DNA from: an uncultured Desulfovibrio sp.
GTDB lineage: Bacteria > Desulfobacterota > Desulfovibrionia > Desulfovibrionales > Desulfovibrionaceae
Assembly: GCA_934546745.1 (NCBI GenBank)
Contig: CAKTDV010000015.1
Span: forward strand, 1-64,000
Direction: 5' to 3'
Length of the DNA: 64,000 bases
Below are positions 1 through 9,137 of the stretch, piece by piece. The position numbers and the translations under genes were made by a program. The stretch's first letter is position 1, and every line of letters begins with the position of its first letter. The notes under the pieces were generated by a model. It saw nothing but the letters and a program-made list of their open reading frames with translations, did not search any database and was not told the origin of the DNA.

Positions 1-27
1 GAAATCTGCTTTAATTATGGATATGCA

Positions 28-76
28 ACGGCCTTTCACGCCGTCGACAGGGGTTCAAATCCCCTTGGGGACGCCA
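28..76 (+). other. 3' half of tRNA-Glu (TTC), att-type remnant
   Basis: A 5-bp anticodon stem (ACGGC/GCCGT) encloses loop CTTTCAC with anticodon TTC. A perfect 5-bp T-stem with loop TTCAAAT follows, then the 3' acceptor strand TGGGGAC, discriminator G and an encoded CCA. Positions 1-27 contain no D-arm, and the first seven bases do not pair with the acceptor strand, so this is not a complete tRNA gene. Tyrosine integrases commonly recombine in the 3' half of tRNA genes and leave such a duplicate. Given the orientation, the fragment would be the distal end of an element lying to the left of the window. The alternative is simple decay of an old tRNA copy. Confidence 0.8.
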
Positions 77-86
77 AAAGAAATCA

Positions 87-116
87 AGCCCTTACGAATA
101 ATCGTAAGGGCTTTTT
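87..116 (+). terminator. Rho-independent terminator after the tRNA-Glu remnant
   Basis: An 11-bp perfect stem (AGCCCTTACGA paired with its complement, loop ATAA) is followed by a T-run. It sits 10 bases after the CCA, the usual place for a tRNA terminator, so it probably travelled with the tRNA end. A second small perfect hairpin (GTGGGGC/GCCCCAC) follows at about 121-140. No gene is visible between it and the transposase remnant. Confidence 0.75.
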
Positions 117-250
117 CGTTGTGGGGCTAATCTGCCCCACCTGATGCCCCACAGATTTGAAAAAATTTTTTTCAGCTCCACAGGGCGTCTGCAAGGATGA
201 TCCAAAACAGTGTACAGGATCATGCGCATATTTTCTGAGATAGCTTGGCA

Positions 251-478
251 TCAGGCCGGGTTGCCCGTGCGCTGTCCTTGCGAGCGACACTTTTCTTCCT
301 GACGCAGGAGATACGCTGAGTTCTCCATTTCTGGCAACCATAAGCGCAGCCGGGAGAGCGCTGCGTGACCAGCAGGAATGCTTCCCACTACCCTGCGTTC
401 GGCGGCGACGTTCACGGTCCAGGTGTTCCAGCGGATTGTTTGTCCGCTTGTGCCGCCAGTAGCTGGAACGATAACTTT
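251..478 (-). pseudogene. IS256-family transposase, C-terminal remnant, frameshifted
   Basis: Read on the minus strand, one frame gives RTNNPLEHLDRERRRRTQ, the hallmark near the C-terminus of IS256/mutator-family transposases (usual form RTNNPLERLNRE.RRRT). A one-base shift restores the continuation RRVVGSIPAGHAAL, as in intact members, and the frame ends at a stop at 251-253. No DDE catalytic region and no terminal inverted repeat were found, so this is a dead 3' fragment. It lies just downstream of drmC and marks past insertion activity at this edge of the island. Confidence 0.75.
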
Positions 479-531
479 TGCCTGTCAGCAGACCGTGACT
501 CTCGTCAGAAAGCAGCCACCAACATGCCCTC

Positions 532-1287
532 TCACTGCCGCAATTCGCCCCGGCTGATGAGCTGATCGAACTGCGCCAGCAGCAGGGTCGCTTTTTCAGG
601 ATCGTGATGCAGGATGCCGAGCTCCATATTGCCATTGATGCCATCCCCGGTCAGATTGGCACTGGTGATGAGGAAGGAGGTTTCATTGGCGGCGCATTTG
701 GCGTGCATCTTGGCGGGATGCCCCGCCCTGTTTCTGGGACGCCGATCCGACGGCCAGTGATAGAAAAACGCTCCTCGAAGCTGTGCAAAGGCATTGGCGG
801 CGTTGTGTCGTAACTGCCCTTCGGAATCTTCGGCGGTCTCCAGCACAAAGCGCACGCAAACGCCCCGGCGCAACGCCTCCCGCAGGGCGTGCAGGAGCGG
901 GGGCACACGGTAGGCCGCGAAACTAACCAGAAGGATCTCCTTTTGTGCGTCCTCGATGATGTCCAGCAGCACCTGCTCTGTCGTGCGGACCGGCTGCAAC
1001 ACGCAGGCAGGCCCGGACCAGACGAGGGAACTTGTCCGGCTGCGGGCCTGCTCGAGAAAAAAAGCTCCGATCTCCAGTGCCGTTGCCAGCTCCGCAGGGG
1101 CGGCAAAGAATGCCGTCAGCCTGCGAAAGGCAAAAAAGGCTTCACAGCCCAATCCGAAGCGACTGCGGCAACTTTCGGCCGAGACGCCGTCCGCCTCCGA
1201 ACGTAGGTAGTCCGCAAGCCGACGCACGAGCGCCAGCGGTACCGCCGCACAAAAGGCATGGAGGGCAGCCAGCGCCTCAGGCTTCAC
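532..1287 (-). CDS. drmC: DISARM protein DrmC, phospholipase D-like
   Basis: About 251 residues. The C-terminal half has a PLD/HKD signature: KMHAK supplies the HxK pair, followed by TSANLTGDGINGNMELG, the usual serine/asparagine-rich continuation. Upstream is the typical PLD strand-helix segment ending VCVRFVLE. A single-HKD protein of about 250 residues directly after a DUF1998 protein is the DrmC arrangement in DISARM. The reading frame is open much further upstream but overlaps drmB. I chose the GTG at 1287 because it overlaps the drmB stop by about 9 bases and gives the family length; a TTG slightly upstream is also possible. DrmC is an accessory member of DISARM, and its exact role is not settled. 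Confidence 0.85.
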   Translation of the reverse strand: MKPEALAALHAFCAAVPLALVRRLADYLRSEADGVSAESCRSRFGLGCEAFFAFRRLTAFFAAPAELATALEIGAFFLEQARSRTSSLVWSGPACVLQPVRTTEQVLLDIIEDAQKEILLVSFAAYRVPPLLHALREALRRGVCVRFVLETAEDSEGQLRHNAANAFAQLRGAFFYHWPSDRRPRNRAGHPAKMHAKCAANETSFLITSANLTGDGINGNMELGILHHDPEKATLLLAQFDQLISRGELRQ

Positions 1288-3109
1288 GCGCTCCCCAGAA
1301 GGCAAGTCCCCCCTGCCGGGCGGCAAAAGTATCCACCAGCACGTTCCTGTCCAGATAGCGGTTGCCGCATTCGCAGGACGTTTCAGGACTGAACAGGCAG
1401 GCATGGCAGGCTGCCCCGTGTATGCCGCGCCCGTCGGCATCCGGCATGCGCTCGGCGCACAAGGGGTCGGAGGCGCAGAGGCGCATGTTCTCCAGGGCCT
1501 GCGCGATATAGCGCCCCAGCGTTTCCGGGCCGCCCAGCGATACCAGCCCACCCAGGGTGCCCTCGCTGTCCGTGGCCGCCGTATACAGCAAAAAGCCCGC
1601 CATCGGGCCGCCAGGCATGTCGGACGTGCGGCAATACAGGCGTTCGCGGATACTGGCCGCCGTGTAGCCGCAGTCGAGTACGATCTGCTGCATGAGCGCA
1701 TGGGCAAGGGTATGCAGCAAGACGAAGCGCAGACCGGGATAGCCGCCTTCCGGATCAGGGAAACGGCGACTTTTACGCCATGCCTGATGCGCCCGGTAAA
1801 AAACGGCGTTGTGCTCCCGCACGGCGGGGAGCTGCTCCCAAGCCTGCAGCCTATCCTCCCGCAGCCGCAGGAAAATGCCCTCGCCGTGGCTCTCGTAGGC
1901 GGGCAGCCATGTGGGCTTGGCGCGCGTCAGCGACACGACATTCTGCTCGGCCACGATGCCCAGGTCCAGCTCCTGCTGCGTGTTCAGCCGGGTAAAGCCG
2001 TACATGGCGCGCACTTCGCTCAGACGCGGCACAAGCATACTGTTCTCGAAAACATCCTCAAAGTCGCGCGGCGCCGTCACAGAACGGACTTCCAGCACGG
2101 GAGAGGTCTCCACCTGCCTCTGTCCGCTGAAGATCTCCCACTCCGGCAGTTTGACGTCATCCGGAGTATCGACGTCATTGCCGCCCTGCCGCTCCGCTTC
2201 GATGGCCTGCAGGACATCCTCGGGCGGGAAGTCCATCAATGCGGCAAGACGCTTGGGGTGGGCAAGATGCTGCACGACAGCGATGTTCGTCACGTCTGAC
2301 AGTTCAGTCCAGTTCTGCCGCACGATACCCGCCAGCTTGCCCTGCTGGTCCGGGATGGAGAGTACGCTCACGGTCTGGGAGAACCAGAGGTTCGAGGCCC
2401 CCAGATTGACGAGATGCGGACGCGCTTCGCACGGCTCCTGATCCTGCCGGCGCAAGTGCGGATGCAGGCCGCAGCATGAATATGGGGACTGTTTGCCGCG
2501 CAAGGCCGTTTCCAACTGCGTCAACGACTTTTTCCTACCGCATTTGCAAGAGACGACAATATCCGACAGATCGCCGGTGATGCCAAACTCGTTCATATGC
2601 AGTTCCGGATTCGCGCACGGTTGACCGTCATGCACGAAGTCATTCCACGGCACATCCGCAAGATGTCCGTTGGCACAGGCCAGCAGGAAGCGTACCGGCA
2701 CAGCCCGTGGGGGATACTTGCGATTCTTGGCCCTGTCGCAATGCGTATGCACGAATTGGGCAGGCATACGCGGCCACTCCTTTTTTTCAAACAGTCCGGC
2801 GTCCAGCGAGGCCATGAACCCGCAGCCCGTGCAGCGCATCCAGCGCGGGAACGGCACGACAGGCACGCCTGCCTCGGGCTGTTCCGTATCGCCATCCTGT
2901 ACGGGGGGCAGGCGCAGCTCCCGGAGCTGCGGCCCGACAAGGCGCTGGACGGCGGCCAGCAGACGGGATTCGGAGACCGGCGTACACAGATCCTTTTTCC
3001 AGAAGTCCAGCCCCAGCACGAGGGCCGAAAATTCCGGCAGATCCAGTGTGGCGCCGATGCCGAACGTAAACATGAGCTGACTGGGGCGCACTTCTCCCAT
3101 GACTGCCAT
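1277..3109 (-). CDS. drmB: DISARM protein DrmB (DUF1998)
   Basis: 610 residues. Several cysteine clusters suggest zinc binding: CTGC near residue 93, CKC near 190 and a C-terminal set CHAC...CEC near 575-590. The C-terminal DUF1998 region (FVLLHTLAHALMQQIVLDCGY, broken here at the family's conserved histidines) is typical. DrmB works with the DrmA helicase in DISARM to hinder incoming phage DNA. The start is four bases after the drmA stop, with AAGGAG overlapping the end of drmA, so the two are translationally coupled. No frameshift or missing segment is visible. This gene and drmA form the invariant core of DISARM. Confidence 0.92.
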   Translation of the reverse strand: MAVMGEVRPSQLMFTFGIGATLDLPEFSALVLGLDFWKKDLCTPVSESRLLAAVQRLVGPQLRELRLPPVQDGDTEQPEAGVPVVPFPRWMRCTGCGFMASLDAGLFEKKEWPRMPAQFVHTHCDRAKNRKYPPRAVPVRFLLACANGHLADVPWNDFVHDGQPCANPELHMNEFGITGDLSDIVVSCKCGRKKSLTQLETALRGKQSPYSCCGLHPHLRRQDQEPCEARPHLVNLGASNLWFSQTVSVLSIPDQQGKLAGIVRQNWTELSDVTNIAVVQHLAHPKRLAALMDFPPEDVLQAIEAERQGGNDVDTPDDVKLPEWEIFSGQRQVETSPVLEVRSVTAPRDFEDVFENSMLVPRLSEVRAMYGFTRLNTQQELDLGIVAEQNVVSLTRAKPTWLPAYESHGEGIFLRLREDRLQAWEQLPAVREHNAVFYRAHQAWRKSRRFPDPEGGYPGLRFVLLHTLAHALMQQIVLDCGYTAASIRERLYCRTSDMPGGPMAGFLLYTAATDSEGTLGGLVSLGGPETLGRYIAQALENMRLCASDPLCAERMPDADGRGIHGAACHACLFSPETSCECGNRYLDRNVLVDTFAARQGGLAFWGAREA

Positions 3110-3112
3110 ACG

Positions 3113-6100
3113 CTACTCCTTGCCGCAGGACAGGCCTGTCCCGTCCGTATCCAGCACAAGTTCGACGGTCTTTTCCACATCGCGCAGACTGTTGGGGCAG
3201 GCAAAGGGCTCCTGCGACCTGTCCGGCTGTTTCAGCAGTCCCGCCGCAGTACTCGTGACGGAATACGCCAGCCCCACCGTCTTGCATTGACGTATCTGCT
3301 TAAGCCAGGCATCACGCAGATTGTCCAGCATATCCCGCATCTGGTTCACAACGGCCACATCCTGCGCGATTTCTTCCGCCCGTTGCAACAGCATGGCGCA
3401 AGCCCGCTGGAACAGCGCCTCCTGTTGCGGCATGTCCTTTGCCGACGTGTTGCCGTTCAGCTCCAGTGACAGCAGGCGCACCAGGGAGACCAGCACGCCC
3501 GCCAGACCGCGATCCAGCGCCCTCCCGGCGAAGGGCGTGACGGAAAGCGCCTCCACATGCCGCTGAAAAGCCGCATGATAGCCGTAAAAATCCTCAAAAT
3601 GCGACAAGTCACGCGGACGCGCCCAGTTGTAGAGCGTCAGCACCAGCCCCGGCGCGCGGGAGGAACGCCCCACGCGACTGCTGGCCTGGATATATTCCGA
3701 AGTCGTCTTGGGCTGCCCCAGCATGACCATCAGCCCCAGGCGCTCCACGTCCACGCCCACGGAGATCATATTGGTCGCCAACACCACATCATAGGGTCGC
3801 TGGGCCCTGTCCTCCGCCTCTCCCTTGCCGCCCGCAGACTCAAAACAGTTGCCCAGCCGCTCCAGGATGCCCGGGATCTTGTGGCTCGCCTGCCGTGAGG
3901 TCAGTTCCTCCGTCCGGGAAATGCGCCGCCGGGCAAGGCCGCTGCGCTGACGGGGGTCCCACAGACGGCTTCTCACTTCGTCCTCTACCAGACGGCGGGT
4001 CCCAGCCAGCTCACGCACGGAGTTGAAGTAGCCGACCGTCGTCATCCACGGATCGGCGTCGACGCCGTATCGTTCAAACAGGCTTTGCGCCGCCGCCATG
4101 ACCGTGGCGTAAAGGCGCACCGTCGTCGGGGGGATGCGCTGCCCGATGGAGCATATGCCCACATAGACACGCCCCGGACATTGCTCGCTGACAGGCCGCT
4201 CCAGGGAAAAGAAGTTGTCGCGGCTGTCCACTCCCGGAGGCGGAAAGACCTCCACGCGCCGATCGAACAGACGGCGCACCTGCTCGGCGGCCCGGCGGAT
4301 GGTCGCCGTGGAGGCAATGACCCTCGGCCGCACCGTGCGCCCGTCCAGCTGCCAGCGGCAGAGCGCATCCACGGCATTTTCATACAGGGCCGTCATAGAG
4401 CCGAGCGGGCCGCTGATCAAATGCAGTTCGTCCTGGATGATCAGATCGGGGGGACGCAGCCAGCCGTGCGCCTCGATCACGGCTTCGGGCATGTCGTTAT
4501 ATTTCTTATGCCGTGTCCCCACGCTTTCATCCACATCCGGCGACACGAAGCCGTGCCGGGGACACAGGCCGGAGACCCGGCCGAACAGCATGGCCGTTTC
4601 CCCCTTCCAGGGCATCTGGGCGAACTTGTCCACGGTGGAGATGAGCAGGGAGGGCGGACGGCGGTAGATCTCCTCATCCACCACCATGACGGGCAGCCCT
4701 TCCTGCGGGGAATTTTTCTGGGCAAAGGAGCATTGCCCGCTGTTGTCGCCGCAAAATGTCAGGCAGCGATTGGCGCGGCTCGTCCCCTGGCGCACGCTCA
4801 TATTCTTTTCCGTGATGGGCGCGCCGCACCACGGACAGGTGCTGAACTGCAACGGCGAGCCGTAGCCGGAATACGCCGCTCCGTTTCCGCCGCCCAGTTG
4901 CCGGGCGGCACTCTCCAGCCGGTTGGGCGTGGAGCGCGACCCCACCCACAAGCCAAGGCGGAACGGCTCCTCACCCCACGTCTTCGGGTCCTTCCTGCGC
5001 AGCATCTCGCAGGCGCACATCAGGGCCGCCGCGCGCTGGAACTGCTGCAAGGTCAGCAGGCGCAAGGTGTAGCGCATGAAGACCCCCACGCCATGCCCGG
5101 CATCCAGCCCGCCCAATCGCGGATGCAGCCGCCGCAGGGCCAGCGTAAAGGCCGTCAGGCCCAGATAGGCTTCCGTCTTGCCGCCGCCGGTGGAAAACCA
5201 GAGCAGTTCCGCCACGGCCTCATGCGCCTCGCCGCTGCGTTCGGGATGCAGAGGATCGGCCAGAGTGGGGATATTGCTGATGACAAAGGCCAGCTGGAAG
5301 AGACGCCAGCTGCGATTGCGCGGGATATTGCACTCCGTGAGCCACTGCTTCCGGGTCAGCGGGTCGAGCTGCGCCCCGTGCACACGCCGGGCATAGATGC
5401 TGTGCACGCGCTGGTAGTGCATGGCCTGATTGGCAAAGCGAAAGGCGCGCAACGCGGCATCGTCCGCCTCCAGTACGTCTATGCCCTCTTCCATGCGCCG
5501 CAAGGCCCGCCGGGCATCCTCCTGCGCCGCCGCGGCACTCTGGGCATGGGCGGCCTCCCGCACCTGTCCCGGCAGGCTTTCCACCCACAGGCCATAGGCG
5601 GCAGTGATGCGCCGCAGATTTTCCAGCAGCCCATCCTTCGGCATACGGGCAAGCTCGTGCATGTCCAGGCAGATGCCCCGCAAACCGGCATCGTCCTCCT
5701 CCGTGCGCGGCGTCTGCCCCGGTACATGCGACACAGGTAGAAGATCGATCTCCAGCATACGCGCCCGTTCCGGCGGGTCGATCTCCTCCCGCAGGGTGCG
5801 TACGGCGCAGCCATGCCCCTTGCCGAAGATGCGGCAATGCCGGTAGCGCAGCTCCAGCCCCTCCATCTCCGTCCGTTCATCAGGATCAAGGTCCCGGCGT
5901 TGCCATTCCGCTGCCTGCTGCTGCACCAGGATGGGGCGCCGCTGTCCGTCGGCGCTTTCCACGCGCAATTCCGGTTGGAATATCCAGAACCCGTCATCCC
6001 GGACATGCTTGCGCGGGGCCGCATTGACCAGAAAGAGCGTGACATGCCACCAGCTCTCCCGGCGGCGGATGCGCCACGTCAGCCGCACCTGGCTTTCCGG

Positions 6101-6628
6101 GACGAGCAGCCTGCTGTCGTCCCCCTCCCGCAAGAGCAGGCACACGGCTTCCGGCGCCACCGGCCGACGTTTCCAGACCTGCGCCTTGCGGCCCTTCGGC
6201 TCGGCATCGGCGTCATCCTCGCTCTCCCGCCGCTCATAGCGCCCCCAGCCTGTCCTTACGAGCAACGCCTCTTCCGCGCCGTCCACAAGGAACGACAGGC
6301 CGGCGCTTGACGGCAGCAGGCTGTCCACCAGCACCGGTTCCTGTTCCGTGATGCCGTCCGGGCCGTCGCTCCCGGCCGTGGCCAGCGTATCCGTCCGCGC
6401 TTCGTCGCTCTCTGTCGTGTCGCCGTCCTCCTCCAGCGAAGGCGCGTCCCCGCTCCCGTCCGAGCCGGGGAGCTGCTGGCCGCCGGGGGCCAGCATACCG
6501 GCCAGATAACGTCGCGTCACCTGCCGCTCCAGCGGCGAAAGCTCTTCCTCCGGCCCGTCCGCCGGTCCCAGCACATCCCGCCGCAGCAAGTCTATGAGCT
6601 CTTCCCGCATGGAAAATGGCGTCATCAT
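3113..6628 (-). CDS. drmA: DISARM helicase DrmA
   Basis: 1171 residues. Walker A STGGGKTEAY lies near residue 481, the DEAH-type motif QDELH near 733, motif III STAT near 773, and the C-terminal helicase motifs VLATNMISVGVDV and QASSRVGR near 950-990. An acidic, low-complexity segment lies at about residues 45-90. The length and the tight coupling to drmB and drmC match DrmA, the DISARM core helicase. It is separated from the upstream parA-like gene by 214 bases with no recognisable gene, so drmABC may have its own promoter there, though none is convincing by eye. The start follows a weak GGGACGAC site; the first of two adjacent ATGs is given. Confidence 0.93.
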   Translation of the reverse strand: MMTPFSMREELIDLLRRDVLGPADGPEEELSPLERQVTRRYLAGMLAPGGQQLPGSDGSGDAPSLEEDGDTTESDEARTDTLATAGSDGPDGITEQEPVLVDSLLPSSAGLSFLVDGAEEALLVRTGWGRYERRESEDDADAEPKGRKAQVWKRRPVAPEAVCLLLREGDDSRLLVPESQVRLTWRIRRRESWWHVTLFLVNAAPRKHVRDDGFWIFQPELRVESADGQRRPILVQQQAAEWQRRDLDPDERTEMEGLELRYRHCRIFGKGHGCAVRTLREEIDPPERARMLEIDLLPVSHVPGQTPRTEEDDAGLRGICLDMHELARMPKDGLLENLRRITAAYGLWVESLPGQVREAAHAQSAAAAQEDARRALRRMEEGIDVLEADDAALRAFRFANQAMHYQRVHSIYARRVHGAQLDPLTRKQWLTECNIPRNRSWRLFQLAFVISNIPTLADPLHPERSGEAHEAVAELLWFSTGGGKTEAYLGLTAFTLALRRLHPRLGGLDAGHGVGVFMRYTLRLLTLQQFQRAAALMCACEMLRRKDPKTWGEEPFRLGLWVGSRSTPNRLESAARQLGGGNGAAYSGYGSPLQFSTCPWCGAPITEKNMSVRQGTSRANRCLTFCGDNSGQCSFAQKNSPQEGLPVMVVDEEIYRRPPSLLISTVDKFAQMPWKGETAMLFGRVSGLCPRHGFVSPDVDESVGTRHKKYNDMPEAVIEAHGWLRPPDLIIQDELHLISGPLGSMTALYENAVDALCRWQLDGRTVRPRVIASTATIRRAAEQVRRLFDRRVEVFPPPGVDSRDNFFSLERPVSEQCPGRVYVGICSIGQRIPPTTVRLYATVMAAAQSLFERYGVDADPWMTTVGYFNSVRELAGTRRLVEDEVRSRLWDPRQRSGLARRRISRTEELTSRQASHKIPGILERLGNCFESAGGKGEAEDRAQRPYDVVLATNMISVGVDVERLGLMVMLGQPKTTSEYIQASSRVGRSSRAPGLVLTLYNWARPRDLSHFEDFYGYHAAFQRHVEALSVTPFAGRALDRGLAGVLVSLVRLLSLELNGNTSAKDMPQQEALFQRACAMLLQRAEEIAQDVAVVNQMRDMLDNLRDAWLKQIRQCKTVGLAYSVTSTAAGLLKQPDRSQEPFACPNSLRDVEKTVELVLDTDGTGLSCGKE

Positions 6629-6842
6629 GTCTGTCGTCCCGCTGTTTTTTTATCGTACGTTTTTGGGTGTGGAGAGCCGGTCGTGGAGCGAGGGAAAGGC
6701 CCCTTTCCGCATACGCGTGAAAGACGCCGGCCCTACCGCAGTCAGACGGGCAAAGGCGTTCCCGCAAAGGCCGTTTCGGGAACGGGCGTCCCCCGGCCGC
6801 ACAAAAAAGAAGGGCTGTCCGTGTGCGGCATCGGGCGCAAGA

Positions 6843-7883
6843 TCAGACATCCTCTTCTGCGTCCGCCTGCCGCATCCTGCCCCAGATCGTATCCGCCAGC
6901 GTCGCAAAGTCTTCTCTGGCAGCCCGTACCGCATTGGCATGACTGCCGATGGCGCCATCCGCCGACGTCAAATCAAAAATGGGTTTGCGGTGTTCCTGCC
7001 CCATAGGGACAAGGCTGCGATAATGCTTGATGGTCGCCAGACAGCAGGGATCATCCTCCTGCCGGATGTGCGGCGGATGTTCTTCGCCAAGAACCCTTTC
7101 CCGATAGACGGCGGGAATGCGCCGCACCCATTTGTCGTACGCCTTGACCGGACGCTCGAGACGTACGCTGTATTGCTGGCACAGATAGCCCAGAGGCAGC
7201 ATCCTGCCCGGCGGCAAAAGGAGCGCGGCGGCCACGGGATTATTTTTATTCTTCTCCTCTTCCCAGTTGGCGCAACGCTTTGCCCAGTCTTTACGCCAGC
7301 TTCGCAGCGTCGGTCCAAGATTTTTCAGGCCTTGCAGGGAATACAGATCCGCACCGAGCGGAATGACGACAAAATCCGTGGCAATGAGTACGGAACGATT
7401 GATAGCCCCGAGGTTAGGGCCGATGTCCGCAAGGATGACGTCCGCAGCCGTTTGTTCCGCCGCCTGCTGCATAATTGTCCAGAAGGCGGAAAGGATGCGA
7501 ACCTGGCGATAGAGGTTTGCATCCCCCCCCATACTCTTGGGCCACGCTTCGGACAGGGTATCCTCAAAGGCCGAGAGGGCCACATCCCCCAGCAGAAGAA
7601 AAAGATTGCCGTGCAGACGTTGCAACTGCGGGGAAACCAGATCGTTTACCTCCATCAGCGGCGCGACGCACCGGTAGATGGTGCTGCCCGCTTCCTCCCC
7701 TTCCCAGATGTCCGCAACAGCATCCTCTTCCAGAAAGGCCGCCGTCAGATTGGCCTGCGGGTCGATATCCGCACAAACGACCCGTTTGCCCTGCTCTGCA
7801 AACATCCACGCCAGATGATAGACAAGCGAGGTCTTGCCGACGCCGCCCTTGTTGTTGAAAAAGGTCAAGACAGGACAACTCAT
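6843..7883 (-). CDS. ParA/MinD-like ATPase inside the DISARM operon
   Basis: 346 residues. The N-terminus carries the deviant Walker A FFNNKGGVGKTS, Walker A' as ADIDPQANLT, and a Walker B-like segment VILADIGPNLGAINRS near residue 150, all typical of ParA-family partition ATPases. The C-terminal third has no recognised domain. The ATG at 7883 overlaps the TGA of the upstream AlbA_2 gene (ATGA) and has GAGGA in front, which favours it over the longer frame. ParA is not a canonical DISARM component. Lying between drmMI and drmA on the same strand, it may be an accessory or regulatory subunit. No ParB partner is visible. Confidence 0.85.
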   Translation of the reverse strand: MSCPVLTFFNNKGGVGKTSLVYHLAWMFAEQGKRVVCADIDPQANLTAAFLEEDAVADIWEGEEAGSTIYRCVAPLMEVNDLVSPQLQRLHGNLFLLLGDVALSAFEDTLSEAWPKSMGGDANLYRQVRILSAFWTIMQQAAEQTAADVILADIGPNLGAINRSVLIATDFVVIPLGADLYSLQGLKNLGPTLRSWRKDWAKRCANWEEEKNKNNPVAAALLLPPGRMLPLGYLCQQYSVRLERPVKAYDKWVRRIPAVYRERVLGEEHPPHIRQEDDPCCLATIKHYRSLVPMGQEHRKPIFDLTSADGAIGSHANAVRAAREDFATLADTIWGRMRQADAEEDV

Positions 7884-9091
7884 GCGTGTTTCCTCAGGAT
7901 GCACAGAACGTTATGGGGATCGACCTGAAACTCCGGGGGCGGATTGCCGTTCTGCTTCATGACCTTGCGGGCCGTGGCGATGCCCCGTCCGAAAGACTGG
8001 ACAAAGCCAAGCGTTTTCAGCACCGAGGCCAGATTGGGATTACGGTAGTCCGTAATGCCGGGATTGCCGAAATTCTCACAGGTGACGCTGCCGTACGGCC
8101 CGCCGGGGCTGGTGATCTCGATACGGTCATTGAACCAGTAGACACGTACCGGCGTATTCGTCCCCTCATACGTGCGGTGCAGTACGGCATTGTAGGCTAT
8201 CTGCTCAATGGCCGCCGCGGGATACAGAGAGGTCATCCTGTGGGTCGGGCCGGAAAGAATATCCACGGCCGTCCGGTTGTGCGCCTTGATCTTTTCTTGC
8301 AGGGTGCGCAGCTGGGCCGCAAGATTGCCGCCAATGCGTTCTTCGTCAGTAACGTCGTCGGAAAGCTCCGTACCGTCTATGCGCAGGAACTGGATAAACG
8401 CTCCTGGCAGGAAATCCTGCGGCGAAGTCCCCAGCGTCAACAGGCCCAGCACCGTGGGCGTCGGATCATCAGGCGAGGCGATCATCTTGCAGGAGGCAAG
8501 ACGCTCCTCACAGCTGCGCCCGTTCTCCTCCAGCACATCAGGGGCATAGGCCGCCGGCAGATATTCATTCTCAAAGACAAGACGCGACAGGTCCCCCAGC
8601 TTCGCGGAAGGTACCGGATACATATCGAACGACAAATTTCTGTGACGCCGCCGCTCGTTCAGAATGCGCTCCTCCTGGGCGGACGCAAGAGCCCGACGCG
8701 GCCCGGTGCGTATCCAGATACGGCCATCATACCGCACGGGCGGCATATCCGACGGCAGTACCGTCACCACAGCCATATCCGCGCCCTTGAGATGCCGCCT
8801 GTCCACAGACATGACAGGCAGCGGCAGGATGTTGCCGTCCGATCGCATATCCGCGAGAGCACGCAGCAGCTCGTCCGTTATGTCCAGACCGGAGGGCGTG
8901 CCGTCATCCTTTGCGCCGATAAAAAGCACGCCCGGCTTGTCATGATTCAGAAAGTTGTTGGCAAAGGCGCATACGGCCTGCCGTGCCTTTTTGGGCACAT
9001 CGCCCCTGAAACTCTCCTTGCGTTCCACGCGGTCCGATTCCAGATCGTCCAGCAAGGCCTCAAGTTCCGTGTCGGTGTAACGTATCCTCAT
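7880..9091 (-). CDS. Schlafen/AlbA_2-domain ATP-binding protein inside the DISARM operon
   Basis: About 403 residues. The N-terminal Schlafen AlbA_2 domain begins around LESDRVERKESF and contains the glycine-rich GVLFIGAKDDG. The C-terminal third resembles the HATPase_c_4-type module of these regulators: IEQIAYNAVLHRTY, then DRIEITSPGG and FGRGIATARKV. Proteins of this build are annotated as putative transcriptional regulators or nucleic-acid-binding ATPases, and several defence systems use Schlafen-like domains. I chose ATG 9091 over an upstream ATG because AAGGA sits about five bases before it. It begins 46 bases after drmMI and overlaps parA by ATGA, so it belongs to the operon. Its role in DISARM is unknown. 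Confidence 0.82.
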   Translation of the reverse strand: MRIRYTDTELEALLDDLESDRVERKESFRGDVPKKARQAVCAFANNFLNHDKPGVLFIGAKDDGTPSGLDITDELLRALADMRSDGNILPLPVMSVDRRHLKGADMAVVTVLPSDMPPVRYDGRIWIRTGPRRALASAQEERILNERRRHRNLSFDMYPVPSAKLGDLSRLVFENEYLPAAYAPDVLEENGRSCEERLASCKMIASPDDPTPTVLGLLTLGTSPQDFLPGAFIQFLRIDGTELSDDVTDEERIGGNLAAQLRTLQEKIKAHNRTAVDILSGPTHRMTSLYPAAAIEQIAYNAVLHRTYEGTNTPVRVYWFNDRIEITSPGGPYGSVTCENFGNPGITDYRNPNLASVLKTLGFVQSFGRGIATARKVMKQNGNPPPEFQVDPHNVLCILRKHA

Positions 9092-9137
9092 ACTTTTCCT
9101 TATACGCGGCATCAGAACGGTCCGCAACTCCCCCCGT

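Noticed and set aside
1..76. Complete tRNA-Glu gene
   Set aside because: The first 27 bases do not form a D-arm and the 5' end does not pair with the acceptor 3' strand; only the 3' half is tRNA-like.
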